Below are positions 8,898-16,712 of a DNA stretch of 64,000 bases, piece after piece (position 1 is the stretch's first letter; each line of letters starts with the position of its first letter). Position numbers and translations under genes: made by a program. Below the pieces are notes generated by a model. That model worked only from the letters and a program-made list of their open reading frames with translations. It was not told where the DNA came from and searched no databases. The stretch is from NCBI GenBank assembly GCA_027063505.1, contig JAMORO010000061.1, positions 16,677 to 80,676 on the forward strand, read 5' to 3'. This DNA comes from Sulfurimonas sp. (GTDB lineage Bacteria > Campylobacterota > Campylobacteria > Campylobacterales > Sulfurimonadaceae).

Positions 8898-9646
8898 TTG
8901 AACTTCTTTGGCCAGCTTTTGTGCTAGCCATCGCTTTAGTTTTTATCCATACTATCTTTGGAATTGAGATTATTAAACGTGGTGTTATCTTTACTGACTT
9001 AGCGATAGGGCAGGTTGCTGCAACTGGGATGGCGATAAGTATTGCATTTATGGATGGAGAGTATCAGAGTTCTATGACTCTTTTTTTCGCTGTTATAGGT
9101 GCACTTGTCATAACATGGGCAACAAAGAGAGTTGAAAAGATAGAGGCTTTTATTGGGCTGTTATATGCTCTTGGTATCTCCTCTATTATGCTCATTTTAG
9201 CTCGTAGTGCAGAGGGGACAGAGCTATTTTCTAAACTCAGTGCCGCTGATATATTATTTACATCAAGTGCAGATCTGTATAAAGATTTAGCTATTTATTG
9301 TTTTGTAGCATTTGTGATGTTTGTTATCTATCCGAAAGTAAAAGGTGTTAAAAAAGAGTTTCTTTTCTTTTTAATGTTAGCAATTACTGTTACATCATCT
9401 GTGCAGTCAGCTGGTGTTTTAGTAGTTTTTGCTCTTCTTATAGCACCAGCGTATGCAGGTATAACACAAAAGAGATACGATGCTTTTAGTTTTGCAACTC
9501 TTTTTGGCTCTATAGGAGTTTTAGTAGCCCTCTATTTTTCTTATAGTTATGATTTACCAACAGGATATACTATTATTTTTACAGTTGTAAGTGCTTCACT
9601 TTTGAGTGTTGTAGTGTTGAGTATGAAAGTAGTAGCTAAGAAATAG
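8888..9646 (+). CDS. znuB: Zinc/manganese ABC transporter permease (ZnuB-type)
   Basis: A 252-residue ABC-3 family integral membrane protein with about seven to eight hydrophobic helices, forming the channel of a ZnuABC importer. Typical signatures are the early GVIFTDLAIGQVAATGMAIS segment and the late SAGVLVVFALLIAPAYAG segment. Its ATG lies inside the end of znuA (10-base overlap), so the two are translationally coupled. The ATPase partner ZnuC is not in this cluster: the next gene is convergent prs. The ATPase must come from elsewhere in the genome. Confidence 0.93.
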   Translation: MQIIELLWPAFVLAIALVFIHTIFGIEIIKRGVIFTDLAIGQVAATGMAISIAFMDGEYQSSMTLFFAVIGALVITWATKRVEKIEAFIGLLYALGISSIMLILARSAEGTELFSKLSAADILFTSSADLYKDLAIYCFVAFVMFVIYPKVKGVKKEFLFFLMLAITVTSSVQSAGVLVVFALLIAPAYAGITQKRYDAFSFATLFGSIGVLVALYFSYSYDLPTGYTIIFTVVSASLLSVVVLSMKVVAKK

Positions 9647-9659
9647 TTGAGGTATACAT

Positions 9660-9682
9660 CTTCTCTTATAAAATAAGAGAAG
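9660..9682. terminator. Bidirectional hairpin between znuB and prs
   Basis: A perfect 10-bp inverted repeat (CTTCTCTTAT / ATAAGAGAAG) with a 3-base loop lies in the 52-base gap between convergent genes. No long T-run follows on either strand. A shared terminator is likely from position, though it is not canonical. Confidence 0.6.
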
Positions 9683-9698
9683 GTGTAATTATATTAGT

Positions 9699-10625
9699 TT
9701 ATGCGAAAAGTGAGTTTACACTTTCATTATGATAAACACGACGGATAACTTCAGCAAAAAGAGGCGCTACTGTAAGTACTTTTATCTTTTTATGCTCTTT
9801 TGTATCAAGCGTGTTTGTGATGATGAGCTCATCAAGCTCACCATGATCTAGGTTCTCATATGCTTTTCCACTTAAAACGCCATGTGTTGCACATGCCATT
9901 ACTGAAGTTGCACCTTTGTTTTTAAGTGCAGTCGCAGCTTTCACCATAGTTCCGGCAGTATCAACCATATCATCAATCATGATTACATCATAACCCTCTA
10001 CATTTCCGATGATTCCCATTACTTCTGCTTCATTTGCTTTTTCACGGCGTTTATCTACGATAACCATCTCTAAGCCCATACGTTTTGCAAAGTAACGAGC
10101 ACGAGCAACACCACCGATATCTGGACTAGCAATGATAGGATTTTTAAGGTTTTTACTTTTGATATAGTGCTCAAAAGTTACAGAACCATAAAGGTTGTCA
10201 ACTGGAATGTCAAAGAAACCTTGGATTTGACCAGCATGTAAGTCAATTGTTACAACACGATCAATACCTGCAGTTTCATAAAGATTTGCTACAAGTTTTG
10301 CAGTAATTGGAACACGAGGTGCGGCTTTACGATCTTGTCTTGCATAACCATAGTAAGGAACAACAGCTGTGATACTCTGAGCAGATGAGCGTTTTAGCGC
10401 ATCTGTCATAATAAGAAGTTCCATTAAGTTGTCATTTGATGGTGCACCTGTACTTTGCACTATGAAAACATCGCGACCACGAACTGACTCAGCGATTTGA
10501 ACAGAGATTTCACCATCACTAAACTTTTTAACATCAGCTTTTGCTAATGGAACATCTAAAACTTGACAAATCTCTTTTGCAAACTCAACACTAGCAGAAC
10601 CAGCAAATATTTTATAACCGCGCAT
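9699..10625 (-). CDS. prs: Ribose-phosphate pyrophosphokinase
   Basis: PRPP synthetase makes 5-phosphoribosyl diphosphate from ribose-5-phosphate and ATP, feeding purine, pyrimidine, histidine and tryptophan synthesis. The 308-residue product has the class I motifs: YYGYARQDRK (ATP/regulatory loop), the metal-binding VVTIDLHAGQIQGFF, VIVDKRREKANEAEV (flexible loop), and the PRPP-loop VIMIDDMVDTAGT. Length is typical. The start ATG at 10625 has AAAGGAATT upstream, and a TATAAT at 10664-10659 (minus) gives its own promoter. purL and purH, which use its product, are also in this window. Confidence 0.97.
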   Translation of the reverse strand: MRGYKIFAGSASVEFAKEICQVLDVPLAKADVKKFSDGEISVQIAESVRGRDVFIVQSTGAPSNDNLMELLIMTDALKRSSAQSITAVVPYYGYARQDRKAAPRVPITAKLVANLYETAGIDRVVTIDLHAGQIQGFFDIPVDNLYGSVTFEHYIKSKNLKNPIIASPDIGGVARARYFAKRMGLEMVIVDKRREKANEAEVMGIIGNVEGYDVIMIDDMVDTAGTMVKAATALKNKGATSVMACATHGVLSGKAYENLDHGELDELIITNTLDTKEHKKIKVLTVAPLFAEVIRRVYHNESVNSLFA

Positions 10626-10697
10626 CGCAATTCCTTTGTGGAAAAAATTAATATCGCGATTATATACTAGTTGTGCTGAGGTATTGTTAAAAGTAAA

Positions 10698-11384
10698 CTA
10701 TTTTATACTCTCTATCATGTAACCAATGCCGTTTACATTTTGAATGATATTTTCTCCGATTTTCTCTTTGATTCGATGAATTTGTGTTCTTATTGTGATG
10801 TCATTTTTTATCTCACCCCAAACATGCATAGAGATCTGTTTATTTGAGACTGATGAGTTGATATTTTTACATAAGATTTCGATGAAACTAAGAGCATTTT
10901 TTCCTAACTTTAACTCTATCTCATTCTTGAGTAGTTTACTACTACCTATATCAAAGATAAGCTCTTGAGAAATAGCTATCTTATGAAGACTCTTTTTTTG
11001 AACTGGGGAGTGCTCTTTTATCCGTGCTGCTACAACTTTAAGTGTGTTTACAATTTCATTTTCATTATAGGGTTTCATAAGGTAGCCATAGGAGTTTGCT
11101 TCTATAGCATAGTCGACCATCTCTTTATCTGCATATGCTGTTAAAAATATAATGGCAATATGAGGAGCAAATTGTTTTAAATGAAGTGAGACTTCACTCC
11201 CACTTATACTATCTTTGAGCATAATATCCATAAGTACAATATCTGGGTTTAAGAGAGGGATCTTCTCTTTCGCTTCTACTCCTTTATCTATAATATTTAA
11301 AATATTGAAACCATTTTGGAGAAGAATTTCTTTAAGATACTCTGCAGCTATTAATTCATCTTCAACTATTACTATATTTAGCAT
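10698..11384 (-). CDS. Response regulator: receiver plus winged-helix DNA-binding domain
   Basis: A 228-residue regulator. The receiver domain (1-120) has the acidic pair at VEDE, phospho-Asp in IVLMDIML and Lys in YLMKPYNE. The C-terminal part (about 140-228) reads as an OmpR/PhoB-type winged helix (the segment around HVWGEIKNDITIRTQIHRIKEKIG, ending VNGIGYMI). Its start overlaps the end of the upstream kinase by 23 bases, so kinase and regulator are made together. The kinases beside it carry HisKA_2-type boxes, which more often pair with other regulator types, so a winged-helix output here is slightly unusual. Target genes are unknown. Confidence 0.9.
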   Translation of the reverse strand: MLNIVIVEDELIAAEYLKEILLQNGFNILNIIDKGVEAKEKIPLLNPDIVLMDIMLKDSISGSEVSLHLKQFAPHIAIIFLTAYADKEMVDYAIEANSYGYLMKPYNENEIVNTLKVVAARIKEHSPVQKKSLHKIAISQELIFDIGSSKLLKNEIELKLGKNALSFIEILCKNINSSVSNKQISMHVWGEIKNDITIRTQIHRIKEKIGENIIQNVNGIGYMIESIK

Positions 11385-12924
11385 TTTTAAACCTCACTTT
11401 GTAGCATAGACCGTTCTCGTAACTTCTTTGCAGTGAACCATTAAGTTGTTGCACACTTAATTTTATAAGGGTGTTACCAAGTCCTCTGTTGGTATCGGAG
11501 AGTTGAAAGTCTATCTGATCTTCACCATTATCTCTATATGTAAAAATAAGTTCACTCTCATCCTCTGTTAAAGAGATAGTAATCTTGAGAAACTTTTTAT
11601 TTTTGGAGTACTTAACACTGTTTGTAAGCATCTCATTTATAAGTATTCCAAACTGAATCATGGTATCTAAGGGTAGTGTAAATCTTTTATTTACATCTAT
11701 AATAATAACACAATTTTCAGAATTTTTATACATATTAAAAAAGAGTAACTCTAGCTTACACAGGTAGTCATAGAAATTTATTTCTTGAAAATCATTATGA
11801 GTATAGAGCATCTCATGTACACTAGCAATAGCCTCAATTCTGGACTTTGTTTTGAGGAGATGATATTGAATCTCCTTAGACTCTTGCATCGCTTGAAGAC
11901 CTATCATGGAGGCAGTAACATTTAAGTTGTTTTTTACTCGATGGTGTACCTCTTTGAGTAGAATATCTTTTTGTTCATTTGATTTTTGGAGTTTGAGCAT
12001 AGAGGAGCGTACGATGTACAAAATAACTAGACCTACTAAGCTGATGACTAAAATAGAGATTAAAAGGTTAAGGTAGAGTGTGCTCTGTGTGGCCTCAGTA
12101 AAGTCACTGAGTTTAGCTTTTACAAGTATATGTATATCAAGTTCAGGAATATACTTTGTATTTACACTAAAAGTATCGCCATTTCTCTCATATTCAAACA
12201 TTGTTGCAGTTTTTGAGAGTAACTTATCTTGATAAGCACTAAACTCTTCTAATTCATCAATTGTATTTAATCCATGTATGCTCTTTTGCATTAAAATAAT
12301 GTTAAAAGCTTTATCAAATAGGTAGACTTCAAGATGGTATTTCTCTTTAAACATTGTAAGCATTTTATGAATAGAGACTATTTTTACTCCAGTACTTGTT
12401 ATCCCGATAAGCTTGTTGTTTTTATCTAAGATTTTATTGTTCATAAACATTATGAGAGATTTATCGATTTTGACATTTGTATCTATATTTATCTCTCTAC
12501 TTTTTTTTGAGTTTTTAAATCTAAAGTACCATTTATTATCTCTATTATTTGGATCGAGTACCTCTAAAAAACCATCTTGTGTATAGTACCTCTTTGTTTT
12601 ATCTTGGACTAAGATTGCACTTAGGAGGCCATACTTCTCTTTAATAGATGCAAGATAGTTTTTTATCTTTTTTGGATTAGCATCATTTTGTAACCACTCT
12701 TTGACAAAGGTGTCATTTGCCATCATAGAGGTGATGAGGTAGGGTTCTAAAATCTGTTTTTGAATATCTGTATAGATATTATCTAAAGAGAGAGGAAGGG
12801 ACTGTTTTGTGATCTGGTTTTGGATTAAGGCTGCTGTCGTTTTATAGTTTATAGTAGAAACTATAAATGTAAGTAAGAGCAGCATTGCTATAATTAAAAA
12901 GAGTAACTTATAGTTTTTATTCAT
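11362..12924 (-). CDS. Membrane histidine kinase with periplasmic Cache-like sensor and HisKA_2 box
   Basis: A 520-residue sensor kinase. Membrane segment 1 (about 7-25) and segment 2 (about 283-305) enclose a roughly 255-residue periplasmic region that looks like a double Cache ligand-binding domain. The cytoplasmic part has the HisKA_2 phosphoacceptor box EVHHRVKNNLNVTASMIGLQ, followed by a compact HATPase with NEMLTNSVKYSK and DNGEDQ. It overlaps its response regulator by 23 bases. The box is identical to that of the neighbouring kinase at 12969, so the two may be duplicates feeding one regulator. No ribosome site is visible before its ATG. Confidence 0.9.
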   Translation of the reverse strand: MNKNYKLLFLIIAMLLLLTFIVSTINYKTTAALIQNQITKQSLPLSLDNIYTDIQKQILEPYLITSMMANDTFVKEWLQNDANPKKIKNYLASIKEKYGLLSAILVQDKTKRYYTQDGFLEVLDPNNRDNKWYFRFKNSKKSREINIDTNVKIDKSLIMFMNNKILDKNNKLIGITSTGVKIVSIHKMLTMFKEKYHLEVYLFDKAFNIILMQKSIHGLNTIDELEEFSAYQDKLLSKTATMFEYERNGDTFSVNTKYIPELDIHILVKAKLSDFTEATQSTLYLNLLISILVISLVGLVILYIVRSSMLKLQKSNEQKDILLKEVHHRVKNNLNVTASMIGLQAMQESKEIQYHLLKTKSRIEAIASVHEMLYTHNDFQEINFYDYLCKLELLFFNMYKNSENCVIIIDVNKRFTLPLDTMIQFGILINEMLTNSVKYSKNKKFLKITISLTEDESELIFTYRDNGEDQIDFQLSDTNRGLGNTLIKLSVQQLNGSLQRSYENGLCYKVRFKNAKYSNS

Positions 12925-12933
12925 AATAGCAGT

Positions 12934-12942
12934 ATTCTAACA
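12934..12942 (-). promoter_or_regulatory. Extended -10 box just upstream of the Cache kinase
   Basis: On the minus strand TG-T-TAGAAT ends nine bases before the ATG at 12924. The predicted transcript start is within two to four bases of the start codon and there is no ribosome site, so a leaderless transcript is possible alongside read-through from the upstream kinase. Confidence 0.4.
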
Positions 12943-12968
12943 GAGAGTTGTTCGTTAAAAGTTCTGTT

Positions 12969-14105
12969 TTATGAGAATTCTATTGTATAGAGTAATCCTT
13001 TTTTATATTCTATCTCTAAGTTTCCATCTAACTGTTTTACACTTAGCTCTATGAGTTTATGTCCTAGTCCTTTAGCCTCTTTAATAGTTCCAATGTCAAT
13101 ACTCTCTACTCCATTATCTTGATAGGTGAAAACATAAACATCCTCTCGTCTTTGAAGAGAGATTTCTACTTGAACCCCTTCCCTGTTTTTTGCATGTTTT
13201 AGGGTGTTGGTAAGAATTTCATTTATGATAAGCCCAAACTGTATCATAATATTTAACTCTAGTGTGAGGTTATTATTTGGTTTGATATTTAAAGTAACTG
13301 AGTTATTAATTGTGTACATAGAGAGTATGAGGTTTTTTAGTTTGAGAACATACTCATTAAAGATGATCTTATCAAAATCATCCTGCTTATAGAGCATCTC
13401 ATGTACTATGGCAATAGACTCTATACGAGATTTACTTTTTGCTAATTCATCTTTTGTTTCATCTGATTTTCCCATAGACTGTAGACCTAGGATGGAAGCG
13501 GTAACATTCAGGTTGTTTTTTACACGGTGGTGGACCTCTTTTAAAAGTATATCTTTTTGACGATTTGAGTGGATAAGAGCTGAGAGAGAAGACTCGATGG
13601 CTAGATGATAAAAGACACCAAAAAAGATAATAAACATGGAGGCAAAGGTTATATTTATAAGTGCTAAAGGATTATTTAAAATGGGAGCTTCGGGATTAAT
13701 AGCATAGATAGTGTAGAGCATACCAATAAGAAGTGCATAAATTAAAAAGTTAATGACTATCGCTTTTTTGAGATCTAAAAGAAAAAAAGCGATTATTGGG
13801 AGTAGGATAACATAGATGATGACCATATTTCCAAAATGATTAAAGTAAATAAGTATAAAAAGTGGAATAACAGAAGTTCCAATGATAATATAGCTAGAGA
13901 GTAGGATCTTATGTTTATAGTGTAGGAAGTAGTAGCTCATAACACTTGCTAAAATTGCTGAGCTACTGATAGTTGCATTAAAGTAGTGTTCATAGAGTAG
14001 ATCTCTTGTTACTGCTAGTGTAAATACAAAAATGAAACTAAAGTGAAAGCCATACAGTAAAATTTCACGGTGATTCATTCTTTTATATGGAAAGTACTTA
14101 TACAC
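12969..14105 (-). CDS. Multi-pass membrane histidine kinase with HisKA_2 box
   Basis: A kinase with about six hydrophobic helices in its first half and no obvious soluble sensor domain, suggesting it senses something in or near the membrane. Then comes the box EVHHRVKNNLNVTASILGLQ and a short HATPase (NEILTNTLKHAK, DNGVES). I place the start at the GTG at 14105 (378 residues), which has AAGGG at the right distance. A longer reading from a GTG at 14168 adds 21 residues but runs through an extended -10 box at 14131-14139, so it is unlikely. Downstream lie the related Cache kinase and the response regulator, probably one operon. Confidence 0.82.
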   Translation of the reverse strand: MYKYFPYKRMNHREILLYGFHFSFIFVFTLAVTRDLLYEHYFNATISSSAILASVMSYYFLHYKHKILLSSYIIIGTSVIPLFILIYFNHFGNMVIIYVILLPIIAFFLLDLKKAIVINFLIYALLIGMLYTIYAINPEAPILNNPLALINITFASMFIIFFGVFYHLAIESSLSALIHSNRQKDILLKEVHHRVKNNLNVTASILGLQSMGKSDETKDELAKSKSRIESIAIVHEMLYKQDDFDKIIFNEYVLKLKNLILSMYTINNSVTLNIKPNNNLTLELNIMIQFGLIINEILTNTLKHAKNREGVQVEISLQRREDVYVFTYQDNGVESIDIGTIKEAKGLGHKLIELSVKQLDGNLEIEYKKGLLYTIEFS

Positions 14106-14130
14106 ATTAACCCTTTTTCTTAAACACCAT

Positions 14131-14139
14131 ATTATAGCA
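14131..14139 (-). promoter_or_regulatory. Extended -10 promoter of the kinase-kinase-regulator operon
   Basis: On the minus strand TG-C-TATAAT, an extended -10 match, lies about 26 bases before the GTG start at 14105. It would drive the two kinases and the regulator. No clear -35 was found, as is common in Campylobacterota. Confidence 0.6.
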
Positions 14140-14170
14140 AAGTTTAAAACAGAACTTTTAAAGAACACTT

Positions 14171-14211
14171 TTGAGTTACTATTGAGTAAGAAAACTACTC
14201 AAAGGACTCAA
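14171..14211. promoter_or_regulatory. Four-part TTGAGT / ACTCAA inverted array before the secreted repeat protein
   Basis: TTGAGT occurs at 14171 and 14182, ACTCAA at 14197 and 14206. The inner pair extends to TTGAGTA-N7-TACTCAA (14182-14202), which is both an operator-like palindrome and a 7-bp hairpin. The AAAGGA ribosome site of the gene at 14213 lies inside the array. The half-sites resemble HspR (HAIR) arms, but the TTGAGT-to-ACTCAA spacing is 9, not 7. Confidence 0.45.
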
Positions 14212-14212
14212 A

Positions 14213-16051
14213 ATGAGACGACCTTCACTTATAGCGAGTATGCTAATTCTCTCCTCCTCTTTAGCATACGGTGCTTTAACTTATGATGATAACAAGTACA
14301 TTAAAGCTTACAACAAAGAGATCTCTTCACTCAACCGTGACTACTCAGCACTTCGAACTATAGAGGACTATAAAAATCCTCAAAAAAGAGCAAAGGTAGA
14401 GGCTGGTTTTGCTAAGCTCAAAGAGGTAATCAAAAGTTTTTCAGACCAGAAAGATTCTCAAGTTGTACGAATGCAGAGAAGTTATAAAAATATGGTGAAA
14501 ACTTATAATAGTAATCTCAAAACTGCTGGTGTAAAAGCATCTGCACCTGCAAAAGTAAGAGCTAGTTCTAAAAAACAGAAGCCAAGTAGTAAATCTCTTA
14601 ATGAGCTTGTAAATGATTATAACCGTATCTATAATAGAGCCTTTAAAGACTACAATGCAATGAGAAGTGATGCAGACATAAAAGACCCAAAAAAACAGGC
14701 ACAGCTTAACCTCGACTACAAAGAACTCACAGCGACCTTAAACGCGATAAAACCACTGGATAAAAAGAGATACAGTGATGCTAAAAGAGGTTATGATGAC
14801 TGGGTAGATGCATACAGAAGCATAGCGAAAAATTTTACTGGAGTAAACGCGGTAACAGTTGCATCTTCATCCAATACAAAAGAGATGACTTCAGAAGATA
14901 AATACAATCTCAAAAAGTTCCGTTCACTCTATATAGAAAATGACTACTACTTTAGAAATGTAGATACAGTAAAACTACAAGACCCAGAGTATGCAAAACC
15001 ACTAGAAGCAAAACTCAAACAGCTCCAAGCACTTCTAAACCCTATGAGAAGTAAAACCTTTGACAGAGGTGTAAAACGAGCAGATAGTGATCTTAAAAAG
15101 ATAGAAGATATTTTTGCATCTGCTTCAACTCAGAGTAAAAAATTGGCTGCAAGTGTTAGCAATATTGGTGAAGAGTTAAAGATAATTCAGTCTGTATTTG
15201 ACAAAGAGAAGTTCGATCCAAGACTCCAACGCGATTACATTAGTGGTGAAGCAAGATCTCCAGAAGATGTGAAGCAGTGGGCAACAACACTCAAAGATTA
15301 TAAAGCACTTATTCCAGATATGACAAAGTTTTTAAATAAGGTGAGAAACAACACTGTAGAGGGAAGAGAACAGCCATTTACAACATATAGACACTGGTTT
15401 GTAAATAGTGTAGAGAGTGATATAGATAGTGCAATCTTAGACTCAACAAGACATTGGGGTACAGAGATGTTTAATGGTATTGTAAAACATAGAACATACT
15501 CTAAAAGAGATTTCGACTCTCTTTTTAAAAGTCAATCGAGTGTGAAAGAGATGATGGATGAGTTTAAAGTAGGTATGAAAGCTTTAACAAACCAGAAAGT
15601 ATATGAGGAGGTTACTTTTGGTAAGTACAGCGCTAAGACTCAAAAGTATATAAATGATTATAAGGCTTATGATAAAAAACTTGCTAGAGCAAAAGAGATG
15701 AGTCTAAAAAATCAGCAGATGCCTCGCGCAGTTGAAAATAATCCAGAGTTAATCTCTCTCACAAAATCTCTAATGAACGCGGAAGGGAAGAAAAATACAT
15801 CTCATATGAGAATAGTTCGTAAGTTGATGCACAATGAAGTACTTAAGTTTGATAACGGCTGGTATGTACATAAATGGGATAGTTTTATGGTCGCTTATGT
15901 AGAGAAACGCGGTAGTAAGTACTTTATAAAAAAAGATTTAATCAGTAAAGATATAGCAAGTAGATACTCACTCGTTCAGGGTGGAAGATGGCATGTCTCC
16001 GGCAATATGTCTGGAGCTGGAGTAGAGATACCAAAAGAAAATATCAAATAA
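14213..16051 (+). CDS. Large secreted alpha-helical protein with three internal repeats, function unknown
   Basis: I do not recognise this 612-residue protein. It has a signal peptide (residues 1-20, ending AYGA). Three related units of about 75 residues follow, at roughly 29-103, 131-208 and 232-305. Each unit has a tyrosine-rich helix, a D-Y/R-x-(M/L)-R-like turn, a K-(N/D)-P or QDP turn, a helix ending in L-x-x-L, and then a final helix with Arg/Tyr. The first two linkers are Lys/Ser/Ala-rich. The C-terminal half (306-612) has no repeats and ends in a short possibly beta-rich module (GWYVHKWDSFMVAYV onward). It is divergent from the kinase operon. A structural or cell-surface role is possible but unproved. 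Confidence 0.75.
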   Translation: MRRPSLIASMLILSSSLAYGALTYDDNKYIKAYNKEISSLNRDYSALRTIEDYKNPQKRAKVEAGFAKLKEVIKSFSDQKDSQVVRMQRSYKNMVKTYNSNLKTAGVKASAPAKVRASSKKQKPSSKSLNELVNDYNRIYNRAFKDYNAMRSDADIKDPKKQAQLNLDYKELTATLNAIKPLDKKRYSDAKRGYDDWVDAYRSIAKNFTGVNAVTVASSSNTKEMTSEDKYNLKKFRSLYIENDYYFRNVDTVKLQDPEYAKPLEAKLKQLQALLNPMRSKTFDRGVKRADSDLKKIEDIFASASTQSKKLAASVSNIGEELKIIQSVFDKEKFDPRLQRDYISGEARSPEDVKQWATTLKDYKALIPDMTKFLNKVRNNTVEGREQPFTTYRHWFVNSVESDIDSAILDSTRHWGTEMFNGIVKHRTYSKRDFDSLFKSQSSVKEMMDEFKVGMKALTNQKVYEEVTFGKYSAKTQKYINDYKAYDKKLARAKEMSLKNQQMPRAVENNPELISLTKSLMNAEGKKNTSHMRIVRKLMHNEVLKFDNGWYVHKWDSFMVAYVEKRGSKYFIKKDLISKDIASRYSLVQGGRWHVSGNMSGAGVEIPKENIK

Positions 16052-16057
16052 AAAAGA

Positions 16058-16075
16058 GGAAGCTTAAATGCTTCC
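16058..16075 (-). terminator. Rho-independent terminator with the stop codon in its loop
   Basis: On the minus strand GGAAGC-ATTTAA-GCTTCC is followed by TCTTTTTTATTT. The 6-base loop contains the TAA stop of the gene at 16064-16633. On the plus strand no T-run follows, so the terminator mainly serves the minus-strand gene. Confidence 0.7.
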
Positions 16076-16633
16076 AACATAACTGAGTTTTGGCTCGTTC
16101 GAACCATGCTGTTTAAAAAAGAGTACAAGAGGGGCAGAGTAGCCATTACTATTTTTCTTTGCTATCCAAAATTTAAATTCTATCCCAACTTCATGACTAT
16201 TTCCATGACCTATCTCTGTTGTTTTGAGTCTATCTATTCGTGTTATTTTAACAGGGTAGGCATAATTTTTTGCATTGGTATAGGCTTTTTTAAAAGAGAA
16301 GGATAGTGTGTCTTGATCCATGTTCTCTCCATCTTGGGTAAGTAGACTTTTATGCATGAGAGGAATGACTCGGTGTGCACTCGCTTGAAAAGTATCTGTC
16401 TGGAGAATCTCTATAAACTTGTTTAGAACATAGATAGCCTCTTTTTCTAGTACTTTAGGGAGTGTTTTATTTACATTAAGACGGTGAAGATACTCTTGTG
16501 AGACTCTCTGCTGGGGAGTATTTAGATCTTTAATCATCTGCTGAGAATCAAGAGTATTACCCGTTTGTGTGAAGTTAAACGCCATTACTGAACTGGCGAC
16601 TAAAATGGTGAAAGTTGTGCTTAGTTTTTTCAT
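16064..16633 (-). CDS. Exported hypothetical protein
   Basis: A 189-residue protein of unknown function. The start is the ATG at 16633. It has an AGGAAAAG ribosome site and opens a clear signal peptide (MKKLSTTFTILVASSVMAF). A longer open frame up to 16777 overlaps holA and lacks support. The mature part has a helical region (about 45-110) and then beta strands around VKITRIDRLKTTEIG and EVGIEFKFWIA, perhaps an NTF2- or lipocalin-like fold; that is a guess. An extended -10 (TG-C-TACTAT, 16671-16663 minus) gives it its own promoter after holA. It may act in the periplasm. Confidence 0.75.
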   Translation of the reverse strand: MKKLSTTFTILVASSVMAFNFTQTGNTLDSQQMIKDLNTPQQRVSQEYLHRLNVNKTLPKVLEKEAIYVLNKFIEILQTDTFQASAHRVIPLMHKSLLTQDGENMDQDTLSFSFKKAYTNAKNYAYPVKITRIDRLKTTEIGHGNSHEVGIEFKFWIAKKNSNGYSAPLVLFFKQHGSNEPKLSYVGSI

Positions 16634-16712
16634 ATCTTTTCCTCGTACTGTTTTCTTTTTAAATAGTAGCAGAAAAGTGTTCGTTTTTGAGAGATGCTCT
16701 GTAAAAAGTGAT

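Noticed and set aside
16090..16110. GTTCGAACC, resembling a tRNA T-loop
   Set aside because: It lies inside a coding region and there is no acceptor or anticodon stem around it.
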